DNA of 62,146 nt from a virus. The DNA lies in the IMG/VR virus record IMGVR_UViG_3300047311_000415, positions 1 to 62,146 of that record; one strand, written 5' to 3'. Made by a program: the position numbers and the translations under genes. The notes under the pieces are model-generated. The model was not told the DNA's origin and did no database searches. It was given only the letters and a program-made list of their open reading frames with translations. Of this stretch, positions 7,143-15,456 are shown piece by piece. Numbering within the stretch: the stretch's first letter is position 1; each line of letters starts with the position of its first letter.

Positions 7143-7375
7143 TGGAAGAAAAGACATATCCGTGTCGCACCGAAGAGATTAGTGGAACTAGATACCACAT
7201 CAAATGGTTTCTAAACGGAGAGCTTAGAGCATCAACTTCCTGTGAAGGTAAGGAAGAGACAGATAGATATACGGCGAGCATGTCAACAGCATTGCCACCT
7301 GGTTACACCTTCACGGTAACCGAACACCCTTGGACAAATAACGTCTGCATAGAATGTGGAAGAGAGGAGTATTAA
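7139..7375 (+). CDS. Hypothetical protein with C-terminal CxxC
   Basis: The ATG at 7139 overlaps the previous TGA (ATGATGA), which makes coupled translation likely; an upstream in-frame TTG is unnecessary. The 78-residue product looks beta-rich and ends VCIECGREEY. It lies between the hydroxylase and ferredoxin genes, so a helper role is possible but unproven. Confidence 0.65.
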   Translation: MMEEKTYPCRTEEISGTRYHIKWFLNGELRASTSCEGKEETDRYTASMSTALPPGYTFTVTEHPWTNNVCIECGREEY

Positions 7376-7377
7376 AC

Positions 7378-7710
7378 ATGTCAACTTGGATTGTACCAGA
7401 TTTGTGCATCAACTGCGGCGCATGCGAACCCGTATGCCCCAATAAGGCCATTTCTGATGGCTCAGATGTCGGCATGGATGTTTACTTCATCAAGCCAGAC
7501 TTATGCACTGAATGTGTCGGTGAAGCCGCCCATGAACAATGCCAAGCAGTTTGCCCTGTGGAATGCTGCTTGCCAGACCCAAAACATTTAGAGGACGAAG
7601 CTACATTAGCTGCCCGAGCCCTCCAGCTCCATCCTGATGATGAAGAGCTAAAAGTCAAGATTGAATCGGGTAGCTTCCCAAGTTTAAAGAGGAGGTTGCC
7701 AATAGCTTAA
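7378..7710 (+). CDS. 2[4Fe-4S] ferredoxin, YfhL-like
   Basis: Cluster motif 1 is CINCGACEPVCP near residues 9-20. Motif 2 is CTEC, then a short insert, then CQAVCP, as in YfhL/FdxN ferredoxins with an extended spacer in the second site. A 40-residue helical tail follows. Ferredoxins pass low-potential electrons between enzymes in the cytoplasm. The nearby membrane di-iron enzyme is the obvious candidate acceptor in this window. The start is the ATG at 7378, since the upstream extension would overlap the previous gene without a ribosome site. Confidence 0.93.
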   Translation: MSTWIVPDLCINCGACEPVCPNKAISDGSDVGMDVYFIKPDLCTECVGEAAHEQCQAVCPVECCLPDPKHLEDEATLAARALQLHPDDEELKVKIESGSFPSLKRRLPIA

Positions 7711-7720
7711 GGATACGGTT

Positions 7721-9814
7721 ATGAAAAACGTTAGCATTGAAAGATATCGCAACATTGGAATTATGGCTCACATTGACGCTGGTAAGACCACAGTAAGCGA
7801 ACGAATTCTCTTTTATGCCGGACTCATTCATGTTATGGGTGAAGTCCATGATGGTGACACAGTGATGGATGATGACCCTCGCGAGAAGACTCGTGGCATC
7901 ACTATCAACTCGGCAGCCACCACTCTGTACTGGAAAGGTTCTGATAACTCTCAACCCGACCATCGCATCAACCTAATTGACACCCCAGGCCATATTGACT
8001 TCACTGTTGAAGTGGAAAGGTCCCTCCGCGTTCTTGACGGAGCCGTCTGTGTATTGGACGGATCCCAAGGCGTTGAACCTCAAACCGAACAAGTGTGGCG
8101 TCAAGCTGACCGCTACAACGTAGCCCGTATCTGCTTTGTCAACAAGATGGATAAGGCCGGCGCTAATTTCAATATGTCCGTTGACTCTCTTCGTGAGAAG
8201 CTAGGAGTCAAGGTTGTTCCTATTCAGCTTCCTTATGGGGAAGAGGAGCAGTTCAATGGCATCATTGACCTTATCAATATGAGAGTCGTTAGGTTTGACG
8301 ACTCTACTAAGGGCAAGTCATTTTCATTTATGACTATGGATTACCTTCCCGATAGTTTGATGTGTCATATTCATCGGGCTAGGGAACGTATGCTTGAAGC
8401 TCTAGCTGATGTCAGCGACTCCATCATGGAGAAGTTCCTAGAAGGGAGACTGAATGATATCTCTGTTGAAGAGATTCATGCGGCCCTCCGTAAGGGAACA
8501 GTGTCTCGCACTCTCTATCCAGTTCTTTGTGGCTCTGCTCTAAAGAACAAGGGCGTGCAGATGCTCCTTGATGCTGTCCTAGCCTATCTACCATCTCCGG
8601 TTGACCTTCCTCCTGTGTCTGGTATCAATCCAAACAATGATGAACAAGTCAATCGCCGATTGGTTGATGAGGAACCGTTGTCTGCTTTGGTGTTCAAAAT
8701 CATTAGCGAAGACACTGGTAACCTAACCTTCATCCGAGTTTACTCGGGCGTTCTGCGTTCTGGTAGCTATGTTTACAATGCTACCCGAGACGATGATGAA
8801 CGTGTCTCTCGCTTAGTGCTCATGCACTCCAGTGATAGACAGAAGATTGATGAGGCCAGAGCGGGTGACATTGTAGCTGCTATTGGCTTGAAGAATAGTT
8901 ATACTGGCGACACCTTGTGTGAGGGAAAGAATCCTATCATCCTAGAGAAGATGGACTTTCCTGATCCAGTGGTGGAGCTTTCTATTGAGCCGAAGACCTC
9001 GGCCGACTATGACAAGCTGGCCATTGCTCTACAGAAGATGCTGCTTGAAGACCCAAGCCTCAAGGCTTACACTGACCCAGAGACTGCTCAGACTATTCTG
9101 AAAGGTATGGGTGAGCTTCACCTTGAGATTGTAGTTGACAAGCTGCGTACTGACCGTGGTGTAGGTGTTACGACTGGGCAACCTCGTGTTTCCTATCGTG
9201 AGACTATCACCAAGGAAAGCGGCGCTGACTATAAGCATAAGGCACAGAATGGTGGTAAGGGAGTCTACGGACATGCCGTTATCTCCGTCAAGCCAGGCGC
9301 TAGAGGATCTGGATTTGTTTTCAAAGACCAAGTGGTCGGAGGAAAGATTCCAAGGGAGTTCATCCCATCCGTCGAGAAAGGCATCAAGAATGCTCTTCAA
9401 AACGGAATCTACTCTGGCAATCCAACGGTTGACATTGAGGTTACTCTCTTAGATGGTAGCACTCATGCAGTCGATGGTTGTGCTTTTGGTTTTGAGTTGG
9501 CTGGTTCTAAAGCTATCCAAGAAGCTGTCCTAGCTGCGGGTCCAACTGTGTTGGAACCAATCATGGCAGTGGAAGTGGTAGCACCAGGGGATTACATGGG
9601 CGATGTTATCGGTGTCTTGTCTGCGAGAGCAGGTCAGATTACTGACACATTGTCTCGTGGTAATGCGAGAGTTATACAGGCCAACGTGCCATTGAGGAAT
9701 CTCTTCGGAGTAACTACTGACCTTCGTGGTCGTACTCAAGGCAGGGCGGTACCTAGTATGGTCTTCTCTCACTACGATTACTGTTCTCTGAAACCTTCGG
9801 AGCTTGATAAGTGA
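7721..9814 (+). CDS. fusA: Translation elongation factor G
   Basis: A full-length 697-residue EF-G, close to the cellular size of about 700. GTPase motifs are present: AHIDAGKTT (P-loop, 16-24), RGITI (switch I), DTPGH (switch II), NKMD and GSALKNKG. Domains II-V follow, including a domain IV segment with VYGHAVISVKPG. EF-G catalyses ribosomal translocation and, with RRF, ribosome recycling. Odd points: the switch I region reads DDDPREKTRGITI, whereas cellular EF-G has MDWMEQEQERGITI, and domain G carries several replacements. A phage copy could replace or bias host translocation, or resist a host defence that targets EF-G. An EF-Ts gene occurs 8.5 kb downstream. Confidence 0.98.
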   Translation: MKNVSIERYRNIGIMAHIDAGKTTVSERILFYAGLIHVMGEVHDGDTVMDDDPREKTRGITINSAATTLYWKGSDNSQPDHRINLIDTPGHIDFTVEVERSLRVLDGAVCVLDGSQGVEPQTEQVWRQADRYNVARICFVNKMDKAGANFNMSVDSLREKLGVKVVPIQLPYGEEEQFNGIIDLINMRVVRFDDSTKGKSFSFMTMDYLPDSLMCHIHRARERMLEALADVSDSIMEKFLEGRLNDISVEEIHAALRKGTVSRTLYPVLCGSALKNKGVQMLLDAVLAYLPSPVDLPPVSGINPNNDEQVNRRLVDEEPLSALVFKIISEDTGNLTFIRVYSGVLRSGSYVYNATRDDDERVSRLVLMHSSDRQKIDEARAGDIVAAIGLKNSYTGDTLCEGKNPIILEKMDFPDPVVELSIEPKTSADYDKLAIALQKMLLEDPSLKAYTDPETAQTILKGMGELHLEIVVDKLRTDRGVGVTTGQPRVSYRETITKESGADYKHKAQNGGKGVYGHAVISVKPGARGSGFVFKDQVVGGKIPREFIPSVEKGIKNALQNGIYSGNPTVDIEVTLLDGSTHAVDGCAFGFELAGSKAIQEAVLAAGPTVLEPIMAVEVVAPGDYMGDVIGVLSARAGQITDTLSRGNARVIQANVPLRNLFGVTTDLRGRTQGRAVPSMVFSHYDYCSLKPSELDK

Positions 9815-10038
9815 GTGAAGAGAAAATGATGGGAAAACTCACCAGGGTCGCTACCGAAACTGGTGGTCTCTCTGGTGAGTCTTCCTGGTCATTTTTTAAA
9901 GGCGATATGTTCATCTGTAAGATGACTCTTACAGAATGCCAAGTAAGTTTCCCTTACCTATCGTTTGACGATATGAACACTAAAGAGTTCGGGCTTCTCA
10001 TGATGAAGAAGCTCAAGTATATGAAAGCGTTTTGGTAA
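9811..10038 (+). CDS. Hypothetical protein, 75 aa
   Basis: A GTG start embedded in the fusA stop (GTGA overlap), so it is translationally coupled to EF-G. The product has alternating aromatic and Met-rich stretches and ends YMKAFW. No motif is recognised. Confidence 0.6.
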   Translation: MSEEKMMGKLTRVATETGGLSGESSWSFFKGDMFICKMTLTECQVSFPYLSFDDMNTKEFGLLMMKKLKYMKAFW

Positions 10039-10796
10039 TGATTCTAATTACACAACAGAGAGTGGGTCAGGCTTACGGCGAGATCCTAGCCATGCAGATT
10101 GCTGCAAGGGAGAAGGGCTGGGAAGTCCTCACTGCGCCCTCTGGCTGGCGTTTGGATGAGTCTTTGACTCAATCAGGCATCAAGGGCGTGCCCTACGGCT
10201 CTCAGACGTTCTGCGAGGTTATAGCGCAGCAGATGGGCTGGACTTTGAAGCAGAACAGTTTTGACTGGCTGTCCAGGCTACATCCCTACTATTTGAAGCG
10301 TAAAGTTGAGTTCATGACCTTGGATGAGGCCAAGAAACTCACGGAGACCAAGTTCATCAAGCCGGCTGACGACAAAGTCTTCACGGCTGGTGTGTATGCT
10401 CCTGGCACTCTCATTACTCATGAGGTTGTTCCGGGCGACACTCCTACTCTGGTTTCAGAGGTAGTGGAGTGGGATTTGGAATATCGAACCTTCGTTGACA
10501 AGAGGGTCCGCACTTGGTCCAATTATGTTTGTTTCGACCACATCGCTGACCATAGATTCTGGAATATGGTTCCGCTTGAGGAGGATCGTTACCCTCACGA
10601 CTTCGTTGATGATCTGCTTCATGATATGGAGTTTCATGACATGGGCGGACTTGTTACGGTCCCGAGCGTTATAGATGTCGGTAGAATCAAAGGAAAGGGT
10701 TGGGCCATCATCGAGACCAACCAAGCTTGGGCTTCCGGTCTTTATGGCTGCGGACCAATGCAAGTCCTGAAAGTATTGGAGCAAAGCTGTGAGTGA
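10038..10796 (+). CDS. ATP-grasp domain protein, copy 1
   Basis: A 252-residue protein with ATP-grasp features: FIKPADDKVFTAG (nucleotide-binding lysine strand), EVVEWDLEYRTFV (acidic-Arg-Phe strand) and IIETNQAWASGLYG near the C-terminus (Glu and Asn ligands of Mg-ATP). ATP-grasp enzymes join a carboxylate to an amine or thiol through an acyl phosphate. The same architecture occurs in the 266-residue protein at 53875. The ATG overlaps the previous TAA. The substrates are unknown; peptide or amino-acid ligation to a protein or small molecule is possible. Confidence 0.8.
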   Translation: MILITQQRVGQAYGEILAMQIAAREKGWEVLTAPSGWRLDESLTQSGIKGVPYGSQTFCEVIAQQMGWTLKQNSFDWLSRLHPYYLKRKVEFMTLDEAKKLTETKFIKPADDKVFTAGVYAPGTLITHEVVPGDTPTLVSEVVEWDLEYRTFVDKRVRTWSNYVCFDHIADHRFWNMVPLEEDRYPHDFVDDLLHDMEFHDMGGLVTVPSVIDVGRIKGKGWAIIETNQAWASGLYGCGPMQVLKVLEQSCE

Positions 10797-11295
10797 AGAA
10801 AGAGAAGATCCTTCTGCTGGGTTGTTTACGGTAACTTGTGAGGCTTGCAAGAATGTTTTTCCTGCTGAAGATAGGAAGTGTTCTTGCGGCCTCAGCAAGG
10901 GAGAACTTAAACTAGACATAGACAAGATGCTGAATCGCATTTATGAGAAGTGTGCTAGTGGTAAACGAGCTGATGGCTTGGACACTGTGTTTGACGTATT
11001 CTGGAACCTTCATGCCAAGTGGGATCTCATGAATGAGATTCTGACCAAGGCTGATGTTACCAAACTGAACGAATCTCTAATGGTTGGCTTCATGGTACAG
11101 ACTTTCAAGTACATCAAGCAGGTCCCGGCTCATCTTGAGTTCTGTGATAGGGTTGAAGCCCAAATGAGAGTTCTAGGTAAGTCTGATGAAGAGATTGAAG
11201 ACTTGGTAGGCAACTACCGCGAGACCGGAGACTACTGGGAGAGCATGAAAGCTTATGGCGCTCCTGAATGGTTGTCTGGCCCTAAACCAGAGTAA
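10789..11295 (+). CDS. Hypothetical protein with N-terminal zinc-binding cysteines
   Basis: Starts with GTGAGTGAAG, overlapping the previous gene by 8 nt. CEAC and CSCG (residues about 17-33) could bind zinc, followed by a helical domain of about 130 residues ending EWLSGPKPE. No family is recognised. Confidence 0.7.
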   Translation: MSEEREDPSAGLFTVTCEACKNVFPAEDRKCSCGLSKGELKLDIDKMLNRIYEKCASGKRADGLDTVFDVFWNLHAKWDLMNEILTKADVTKLNESLMVGFMVQTFKYIKQVPAHLEFCDRVEAQMRVLGKSDEEIEDLVGNYRETGDYWESMKAYGAPEWLSGPKPE

Positions 11296-11306
11296 AAGAG
11301 GAAGTT

Positions 11307-11567
11307 ATGGATAAAGAAATGGTGAAGCATCTGTTGGATGCTCCTGATAGTCAATTGGACGCGGCCATGAAACCACTCATCGAAAAGTGGGGAGACCCCG
11401 CAACACCTACACAGATTCTGGAAGTGTTGGATCATTGTATCCACGGCTCGTTGGCTAGTGGATTTGTTGTATCTTTACTTCAAGTCATGTATGACATGTC
11501 TTGCAAGGTTCACAATACCACCCACGAAGAAGTGGTGAAGACCGCAACTTGGCGCAACACGGTATAA
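11307..11567 (+). CDS. Hypothetical helical protein, 86 aa
   Basis: AGAGGAAG precedes the ATG. The protein is helical with HLLDAPDSQLDAAM and a hydrophobic middle (GFVVSLLQVMY). No family is recognised. Confidence 0.7.
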   Translation: MDKEMVKHLLDAPDSQLDAAMKPLIEKWGDPATPTQILEVLDHCIHGSLASGFVVSLLQVMYDMSCKVHNTTHEEVVKTATWRNTV

Positions 11568-11581
11568 GATAGTATGGGGTT

Positions 11582-12001
11582 ATGAGCAACCTACTAATTT
11601 TTCTTTGCATTCTATTGTGGGGAGTAAGCTCGTTCCTCAATAGATTATCTGTCGAGCGTATGCCACCACTGTTGATGCAAGTCATAGTGGGATCAGTTTT
11701 CTTTTTCTATATTCCTGTAGCCTTGAAGCTCACTGGAGTAAACAACCCGCTCCATTACAAATGGTCCTGGTATAGCGTAACTCTAACTGTGTTTGCAACA
11801 CTGTGCTCAATTACTGCTAACATTCTACTGTATACTAGTATAAAGGGTAGCGCCACATCAGGATCATCCACTATGATGGTCTCACTGTACCCAATAGTTA
11901 CATTCATACTCTCCATATTCATATTGCATGAATCATTTTCAATTATGAAGATAATTGGAGTGGCGGTAATGTTAGCTGGTGCCTACATGATGACGAAGTG
12001 A
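11582..12001 (+). CDS. EamA/DMT-type membrane transporter, single-repeat form
   Basis: 139 residues with about five hydrophobic helices. It begins with LLIFLCILLWGVSSF and ends with the EamA-like sequence PIVTFILSIFILHESF followed by GVAVMLAGAYMM. Most DMT transporters have two such repeats; single-repeat proteins dimerise. It would act in the host inner membrane as an exporter of metabolites. It is immediately followed by a convergent minus-strand gene with no spacer. Confidence 0.8.
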   Translation: MSNLLIFLCILLWGVSSFLNRLSVERMPPLLMQVIVGSVFFFYIPVALKLTGVNNPLHYKWSWYSVTLTVFATLCSITANILLYTSIKGSATSGSSTMMVSLYPIVTFILSIFILHESFSIMKIIGVAVMLAGAYMMTK

Positions 12002-12313
12002 TTACTTCTTCTTTTTCTTAGCTGGCTTGCCGCCCATCTTGCGGTATACATCATAGACTACTGCCCAAGGCTCTTCGTAGCCTTTCCAGTATTTCTTGAC
12101 GGCTTTCTTCGCGCGCTTCCAAACCTTTTCATCAATCAGGTTCACATCTTGGGCCTGATTATTATCTTTTTTAGAGAGTGATTTGATGAAGGCAGCTTCT
12201 TCTGGACTGAAATCAGAAGCCTTCTTATCAGCCGGTGCCTTGTCGGCAAGCTGATGTTCAGCAATCTTGATTGTGAATTCTGAGGCTAATTCAGCCACTT
12301 TTTCGAAGCTCAT
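12002..12313 (-). CDS. Probable virion-associated protein, 103 aa
   Basis: One of only five minus-strand genes. The N-terminus (VAELASEFTIKIAEHQ) matches a pattern hydrophobic-A-[SND]-x-[FY] shared with the minus-strand products at 14260, 54676 and 60653. The middle is charged and the C-terminus is very basic, ending in a Lys run, suggesting nucleic acid or capsid contact. AAGG lies before the start on the minus strand. The virion role is inferred from strand and N-terminal similarity only. Confidence 0.7.
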   Translation of the reverse strand: MSFEKVAELASEFTIKIAEHQLADKAPADKKASDFSPEEAAFIKSLSKKDNNQAQDVNLIDEKVWKRAKKAVKKYWKGYEEPWAVVYDVYRKMGGKPAKKKKK

Positions 12314-12335
12314 ACCTTAATGTAAGGATATTAAT

Positions 12336-12980
12336 ATGATAGACAAGCCTATAATCGTTGGCTGTGATGAAGTTGGGTATGGCTGCTTGGCTGGCCCGCT
12401 AGTTGTGGTCGGGGTGAGAGCGCCCAAGGATTGGAAGATAGACGGCCTAAACGATTCCAAGAAATTGTCCGCCAAGAAGCGTGAGGCGTTGCTCCTCCCA
12501 CTGATGAAACTCGTTCAGAGCAAAGATATAAGTTACCACCTAGCCGAGCGTAGCAATACCGAGATTGACAAAGTAGGAGTTGCTGTTGCCCTCAAGGATG
12601 CTTATGTTGAATGTTTCAAGGCTTTGTATCAAGAAGATTGCCTGATAATTAGCGACGGAATCTTAAAATTTGACGGCCTGGGCGTCGATGATTACGATAA
12701 AGTTTCAGTCATCAAAGCCGATACCAAGTACGCCGCTGTAATGGCGGCCAGTATCATTGCTAAGACTTATCGTGATGATAAGATGCACCAATTGCATCAC
12801 ACCTATCCTAACTATGGTTGGGATCATAATGTAGGATATCCAGCCACAGATCATCGAGAGGCTATTGAAAAGTATGGGCCTTGTCCATTGCATCGCATGT
12901 CATATGCCCCAATGAGGTATATGAAGATTGCTGACCCAAGGCAACTACCATTGGACTTTAAAAATGGAAAATCTATATAA
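12336..12980 (+). CDS. rnhB: Ribonuclease HII
   Basis: 214 residues with the RNase HII core: GCDEVGYGCLAGPLV (9-23; cellular enzymes read DEAGRGPLAGPV), NDSKKLS, ISDGILKFDG, KADTKYAAVMAASIIAKTYRD and HRMSYAP. The two catalytic Asp-Glu of the first motif and later acidic residues are present. It cleaves RNA-DNA hybrids or single ribonucleotides in DNA, likely removing primers during phage replication. Note G-Y-G in place of the usual G-R-G, which in cellular enzymes contacts the RNA-DNA junction. It overlaps the next gene by 17 nt. Confidence 0.95.
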   Translation: MIDKPIIVGCDEVGYGCLAGPLVVVGVRAPKDWKIDGLNDSKKLSAKKREALLLPLMKLVQSKDISYHLAERSNTEIDKVGVAVALKDAYVECFKALYQEDCLIISDGILKFDGLGVDDYDKVSVIKADTKYAAVMAASIIAKTYRDDKMHQLHHTYPNYGWDHNVGYPATDHREAIEKYGPCPLHRMSYAPMRYMKIADPRQLPLDFKNGKSI

Positions 12981-13665
12981 TTCCAACGGATTAGTGTTCT
13001 GGTTCGAAGAAGAAATTCGAATCCGTGAAATGCTCAAGCAGCATTTTGTGGCAGCAGTTTCTTCCAATCTGAAAATTCAGAACCGCGGTTTCGAAATTCT
13101 TCAAGTAGAAGCTCCTTTGATTACTCCTCGTAGACTAATTAATGCTAATTACACGGCACTTGATGTTTATGAGCTGGATGAAGTGGATCAGTTCGCTGAG
13201 AATGCCGAACTAGTGTTGCGACCAGAAACCACTATGGGATCCTACAAGGCCCTAGAGTATTTACTAAACACTCACAATGACCGCAAGATCAAGTTGCCTC
13301 TTTGTGTCTGGCAGCATGGAAAGAGTTTTCGTAGGGAACAAGACCAGCCGACTAAGTTCATGAGGCTAAAGGAATTCTATCAGTTAGAGTTTCAGATTGC
13401 CTACAGTGCTAGTACGGCCAATGACTACTCTATTAGTTTGGTCCCAGCCGTTCAACAGGCCATCTCAGAAATGATTGGGCCGTGTCGAATCGAACCTAGT
13501 GACCGCTTACCGGACTATTCTGAATCAACAACCGATATTATCTGTAATACTAACGATATGGAAGTCTGTTCTATTTCTAAAAGAAAAGACTTCCCCGATG
13601 CAAAGATTCTAGAAGTCGCTATTGGAACAGATCGTTGTGTGTATAATTTTCTACAACGAAGGTAA
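12964..13665 (+). CDS. Minimal glycyl-tRNA synthetase-like class II catalytic domain
   Basis: 234 residues that resemble only the catalytic core of the class II GlyRS (alpha2 type). Visible are the motif 1 area (EAPLITPRRL), LRPETTMG (cellular GlyRS has RPETAQG), motif 2 KSFRREQ with RLKEFYQLEFQ, and a motif 3-like LEVAIGTDR near the end. The usual anticodon-binding domain is absent and the gene is half the normal length. It may still charge tRNA-Gly, act as an amino acid adenylating enzyme, or be a decoy. Four tRNA-Gly genes lie 4 kb downstream. Confidence 0.78.
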   Translation: MENLYNSNGLVFWFEEEIRIREMLKQHFVAAVSSNLKIQNRGFEILQVEAPLITPRRLINANYTALDVYELDEVDQFAENAELVLRPETTMGSYKALEYLLNTHNDRKIKLPLCVWQHGKSFRREQDQPTKFMRLKEFYQLEFQIAYSASTANDYSISLVPAVQQAISEMIGPCRIEPSDRLPDYSESTTDIICNTNDMEVCSISKRKDFPDAKILEVAIGTDRCVYNFLQRR

Positions 13666-13667
13666 AA

Positions 13668-13877
13668 ATGGAATCCGATTATCAAAAGAAGGTTAGGCAT
13701 ACCTGTGCTCGCATCGCATTTCTAATGGAGCATCAAACGATTGTTCCAGATTTGAAAGAGATGGTTTCAGAAATCAATCCTGAAGGCAATAGCTTTGCCG
13801 ATTCTGGAGAATATCTGAAGGGCGCACAAGACGCTTTGAACTATCTACTAGGATTCTTAGAGCAAAAGGGATCATGA
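13668..13877 (+). CDS. Hypothetical helical protein, 69 aa
   Basis: Begins two nucleotides after the synthetase-like gene and overlaps the next by 4 nt. All-helical by eye, with LMEHQTIVPDLKEM and a hydrophobic C-terminal helix. No family is recognised. Confidence 0.7.
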   Translation: MESDYQKKVRHTCARIAFLMEHQTIVPDLKEMVSEINPEGNSFADSGEYLKGAQDALNYLLGFLEQKGS

Positions 13878-14149
13878 TGAAGACAGATATCGCAACCCTA
13901 ATCTTTTCTATAAGGAAAGCTTTTAGGGATGATTTCAAAAAGCTTGGGACACTAACCGGCGAAGATCATTCTAATCTTCTTGATATGATAGAGCAGGGAT
14001 CATTAAAAATGATTCTCGATGCGGGCTATACCGAATCAGAATTCTATGAAGAGCAAGGGAAATGCTTTATGGATTTTTCTTCAAGCAATCCAGATGAATG
14101 GATTGTCAAGCTCGACCCAGAGAATGCTCATGTAATTTCAGACAATTAA
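13874..14149 (+). CDS. Hypothetical protein, 91 aa
   Basis: The ATG overlaps the preceding TGA, with a second ATG three bases later. It is helical with an acidic second half (SSSNPDEWIVKLDPENAH). No family is recognised. It is the last gene before the tRNA-Met leader. Confidence 0.7.
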   Translation: MMKTDIATLIFSIRKAFRDDFKKLGTLTGEDHSNLLDMIEQGSLKMILDAGYTESEFYEEQGKCFMDFSSSNPDEWIVKLDPENAHVISDN

Positions 14150-14158
14150 CTATCAATA

Positions 14159-14180
14159 ATGTGTGATATATAGCACACAT
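14159..14180 (+). promoter_or_regulatory. TATA-rich core inside a 7-bp inverted repeat, upstream of tRNA-Met
   Basis: ATGTGTG (14159-14165) is a perfect inverted repeat of CACACAT (14174-14180), with the core ATATATAG between. It also contains TGATATAT, an extended -10 look-alike. It ends 1 nt before the tRNA. Confidence 0.4.
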
Positions 14181-14181
14181 A

Positions 14182-14256
14182 TCGTGGTGTAGCAAATCGG
14201 ATATGCAACGGTTTCATACGCCGTCCCAAGTGGGTTCGACTCCCACCACCACGACC
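14182..14256 (+). tRNA. tRNA-Met (CAT), elongator-like
   Basis: Acceptor CGTGGTG/CACCACG, anticodon stem ACGGT/GCCGT with loop TTCATAC (CAT), T arm GTGGG/CCCAC, A73 and CCA encoded. A paired C1-G72 and lack of three consecutive G-C pairs in the anticodon stem argue against an initiator. A lysidine-modified tRNA-Ile2 cannot be excluded by sequence. Confidence 0.88.
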
Positions 14257-14259
14257 AAA

Positions 14260-14655
14260 TTAGTTCGCAGCAACCCCTGCGCCTGGAGTTCTTCCAGAGT
14301 ATTGCAGAGTCGTAGTTCCCGGATACACTTGAGGAAAGTCCTTAATGTGTCTATCAAGATACTTCTTAATTTGTGCTGGCAATCTAGCATAGTTACCTGC
14401 AACTTGTGCTGGTTCAACTGATGGAGCCGATACTTCAACATTCGTGCCACCCATCATTCCTGAAGAAATGGTGACGCTAATACTCAAATCAGCCTGATCT
14501 CTCTTTAGTTGGGCAGGGAAATCCATAATACCATTAGCACTGCTTTCGCCATAACCGGCGGCATTTTGAATGATTTCCTGAAGGTTCTGCGATTGAGCGT
14601 ACTTGTTTTGGAATTTGTTGGCTAGTTTTAGAAGTAGGGCTTGAGACTTTTTCAT
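14260..14655 (-). CDS. Probable virion-associated protein, 131 aa
   Basis: A minus-strand gene wedged between tRNA-Met and the valine tRNAs. Its N-terminus LLLKLANKFQNKYAQ shares the [LIM]A[SND]x[FY] pattern of other minus-strand products. The middle (LSISVTISSGMMGG) looks like beta strands and the tail is Gly/Ala-rich (SGRTPGAGVAAN). No catalytic motif. A structural or packaged role is inferred. Confidence 0.7.
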   Translation of the reverse strand: MKKSQALLLKLANKFQNKYAQSQNLQEIIQNAAGYGESSANGIMDFPAQLKRDQADLSISVTISSGMMGGTNVEVSAPSVEPAQVAGNYARLPAQIKKYLDRHIKDFPQVYPGTTTLQYSGRTPGAGVAAN

Positions 14656-14675
14656 ACAAGATATATGGCTTTAGT

Positions 14676-14690
14676 GGTATATAAGATACC
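14676..14690 (+). promoter_or_regulatory. TATA-rich inverted repeat upstream of the valine tRNAs
   Basis: GGTAT and ATACC flank ATAAG, 6 nt before the first tRNA-Val. A separate GATATAT lies 20 nt further upstream. Part of the same loose pattern as 1949 and 14159. Confidence 0.35.
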
Positions 14691-14696
14691 GAAAAT

Positions 14697-14771
14697 GGTC
14701 GATTAACTCAGCGGTAGAGTGATGCCCTTACAAGGCGTAAGTCGGGGGTTCGAATCCCTCATCGACTACCA
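14697..14771 (+). tRNA. tRNA-Val (TAC)
   Basis: Acceptor GGTCGAT/ATCGACT (G1-U72 wobble), anticodon stem ATGCC/GGCGT with loop CTTACAA (TAC, reads GUA and probably others), T loop TTCGAAT, A73 and CCA encoded. Confidence 0.92.
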
Positions 14772-14776
14772 AATAT

Positions 14777-14850
14777 TGGAGATTAGCTCAATGGTAGAGC
14801 GTCGGTTTTACACTCCGAAGACCAGGGTTCGATTCCCTAATTTCCAACCA
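14777..14850 (+). tRNA. tRNA-Val (TAC), second copy
   Basis: Acceptor TGGAGAT/ATTTCCA, D arm GCTC/GAGC, anticodon stem TCGGT/TCCGA with a U-U mismatch next to the loop TTTACAC (anticodon TAC), A73 and CCA encoded. A shifted loop would read UUA but destroys the stem, so valine is preferred. Its sequence differs clearly from the first TAC copy. Confidence 0.78.
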
Positions 14851-14857
14851 ATACCAT

Positions 14858-14931
14858 GGGCGGTTATCTCAATGGTAGAGTGGTAGCATGACTCGCTATC
14901 TACGTGGGTTCGATTCCCTCACTGCCTACCA
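14858..14931 (+). tRNA. tRNA-Val (GAC)
   Basis: Acceptor GGGCGGT/ACTGCCT with wobbles, anticodon stem GTAGC/GCTAT, loop ATGACTC (GAC), A73 and CCA encoded. Position 37 is a pyrimidine, which is unusual. Together the three genes would cover all valine codons. Confidence 0.8.
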
Positions 14932-14939
14932 GGAGAACA

Positions 14940-15215
14940 ATGATAATTAGAGGCGTTGGTAGTCATAGGAATCTAAAAGGCCAAGAAAAGATTCATGACG
15001 GCCCGTCGCACGGCAATGTTGCTCATGGCCATGCAAATTCTGGCCAGGTACACGTCCTAACAGTGGATGGCATTGAATACTTTATGTGTCAACCAGATGG
15101 TATTCTAGAAGGTAATTCATTTTTCGCCGGCATCAACAATAAGACTATTGATGTAGAAGGTGAATTTGTTGCTGGCATTATAGTTGTTACTTCATGGACC
15201 AAAGTCGGCCCATAA
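14940..15215 (+). CDS. Hypothetical His/Gly-rich protein, 91 aa
   Basis: AGGAG at 14931-14935 sets the ATG at 14940; the same frame upstream runs through a tRNA. The N-terminal half is rich in His and Gly (HDGPSHGNVAHGHANSG) and may bind metal; the rest appears beta-rich. No family is recognised. Confidence 0.72.
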   Translation: MIIRGVGSHRNLKGQEKIHDGPSHGNVAHGHANSGQVHVLTVDGIEYFMCQPDGILEGNSFFAGINNKTIDVEGEFVAGIIVVTSWTKVGP

Positions 15216-15228
15216 CATTAATATACAC

Positions 15229-15456
15229 ATGCAAAAGTTAAGCATCTTTGATGATGGCAATTTTATTGCCCGGATTTCATTCATGGACGGGATTAGTTTC
15301 CTATTTGCCCGCACTTCAAGACAGTGGTCAGATATGAAGAGACTATTAGATTCTGTGGAGAAGTTATATGAGGCTGACTCAACTGTTGATGTGGTTAGTA
15401 GTCTAGTCAAGATGCTTCATAGTTTCAACTACAGTACGGAGCTAATTAATGAGTAG
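15229..15456 (+). CDS. Hypothetical protein, 75 aa
   Basis: Starts MQKLSIFDDGNF, with a short beta region and then two helices (MKRLLDSVEKLYEAD). Overlaps the following gene by 8 nt. No family is recognised. Confidence 0.7.
   Translation: MQKLSIFDDGNFIARISFMDGISFLFARTSRQWSDMKRLLDSVEKLYEADSTVDVVSSLVKMLHSFNYSTELINE

Noticed and set aside
10455-10940. A 161-aa minus-strand open frame
   Set aside because: It is the reverse of the ATP-grasp gene and the start of the next gene; no start signal or motif.
14777-14850. Reading the second tRNA-Val as a UAA suppressor (anticodon TTA)
   Set aside because: That frame breaks the anticodon stem; the TAC reading keeps four of five pairs.
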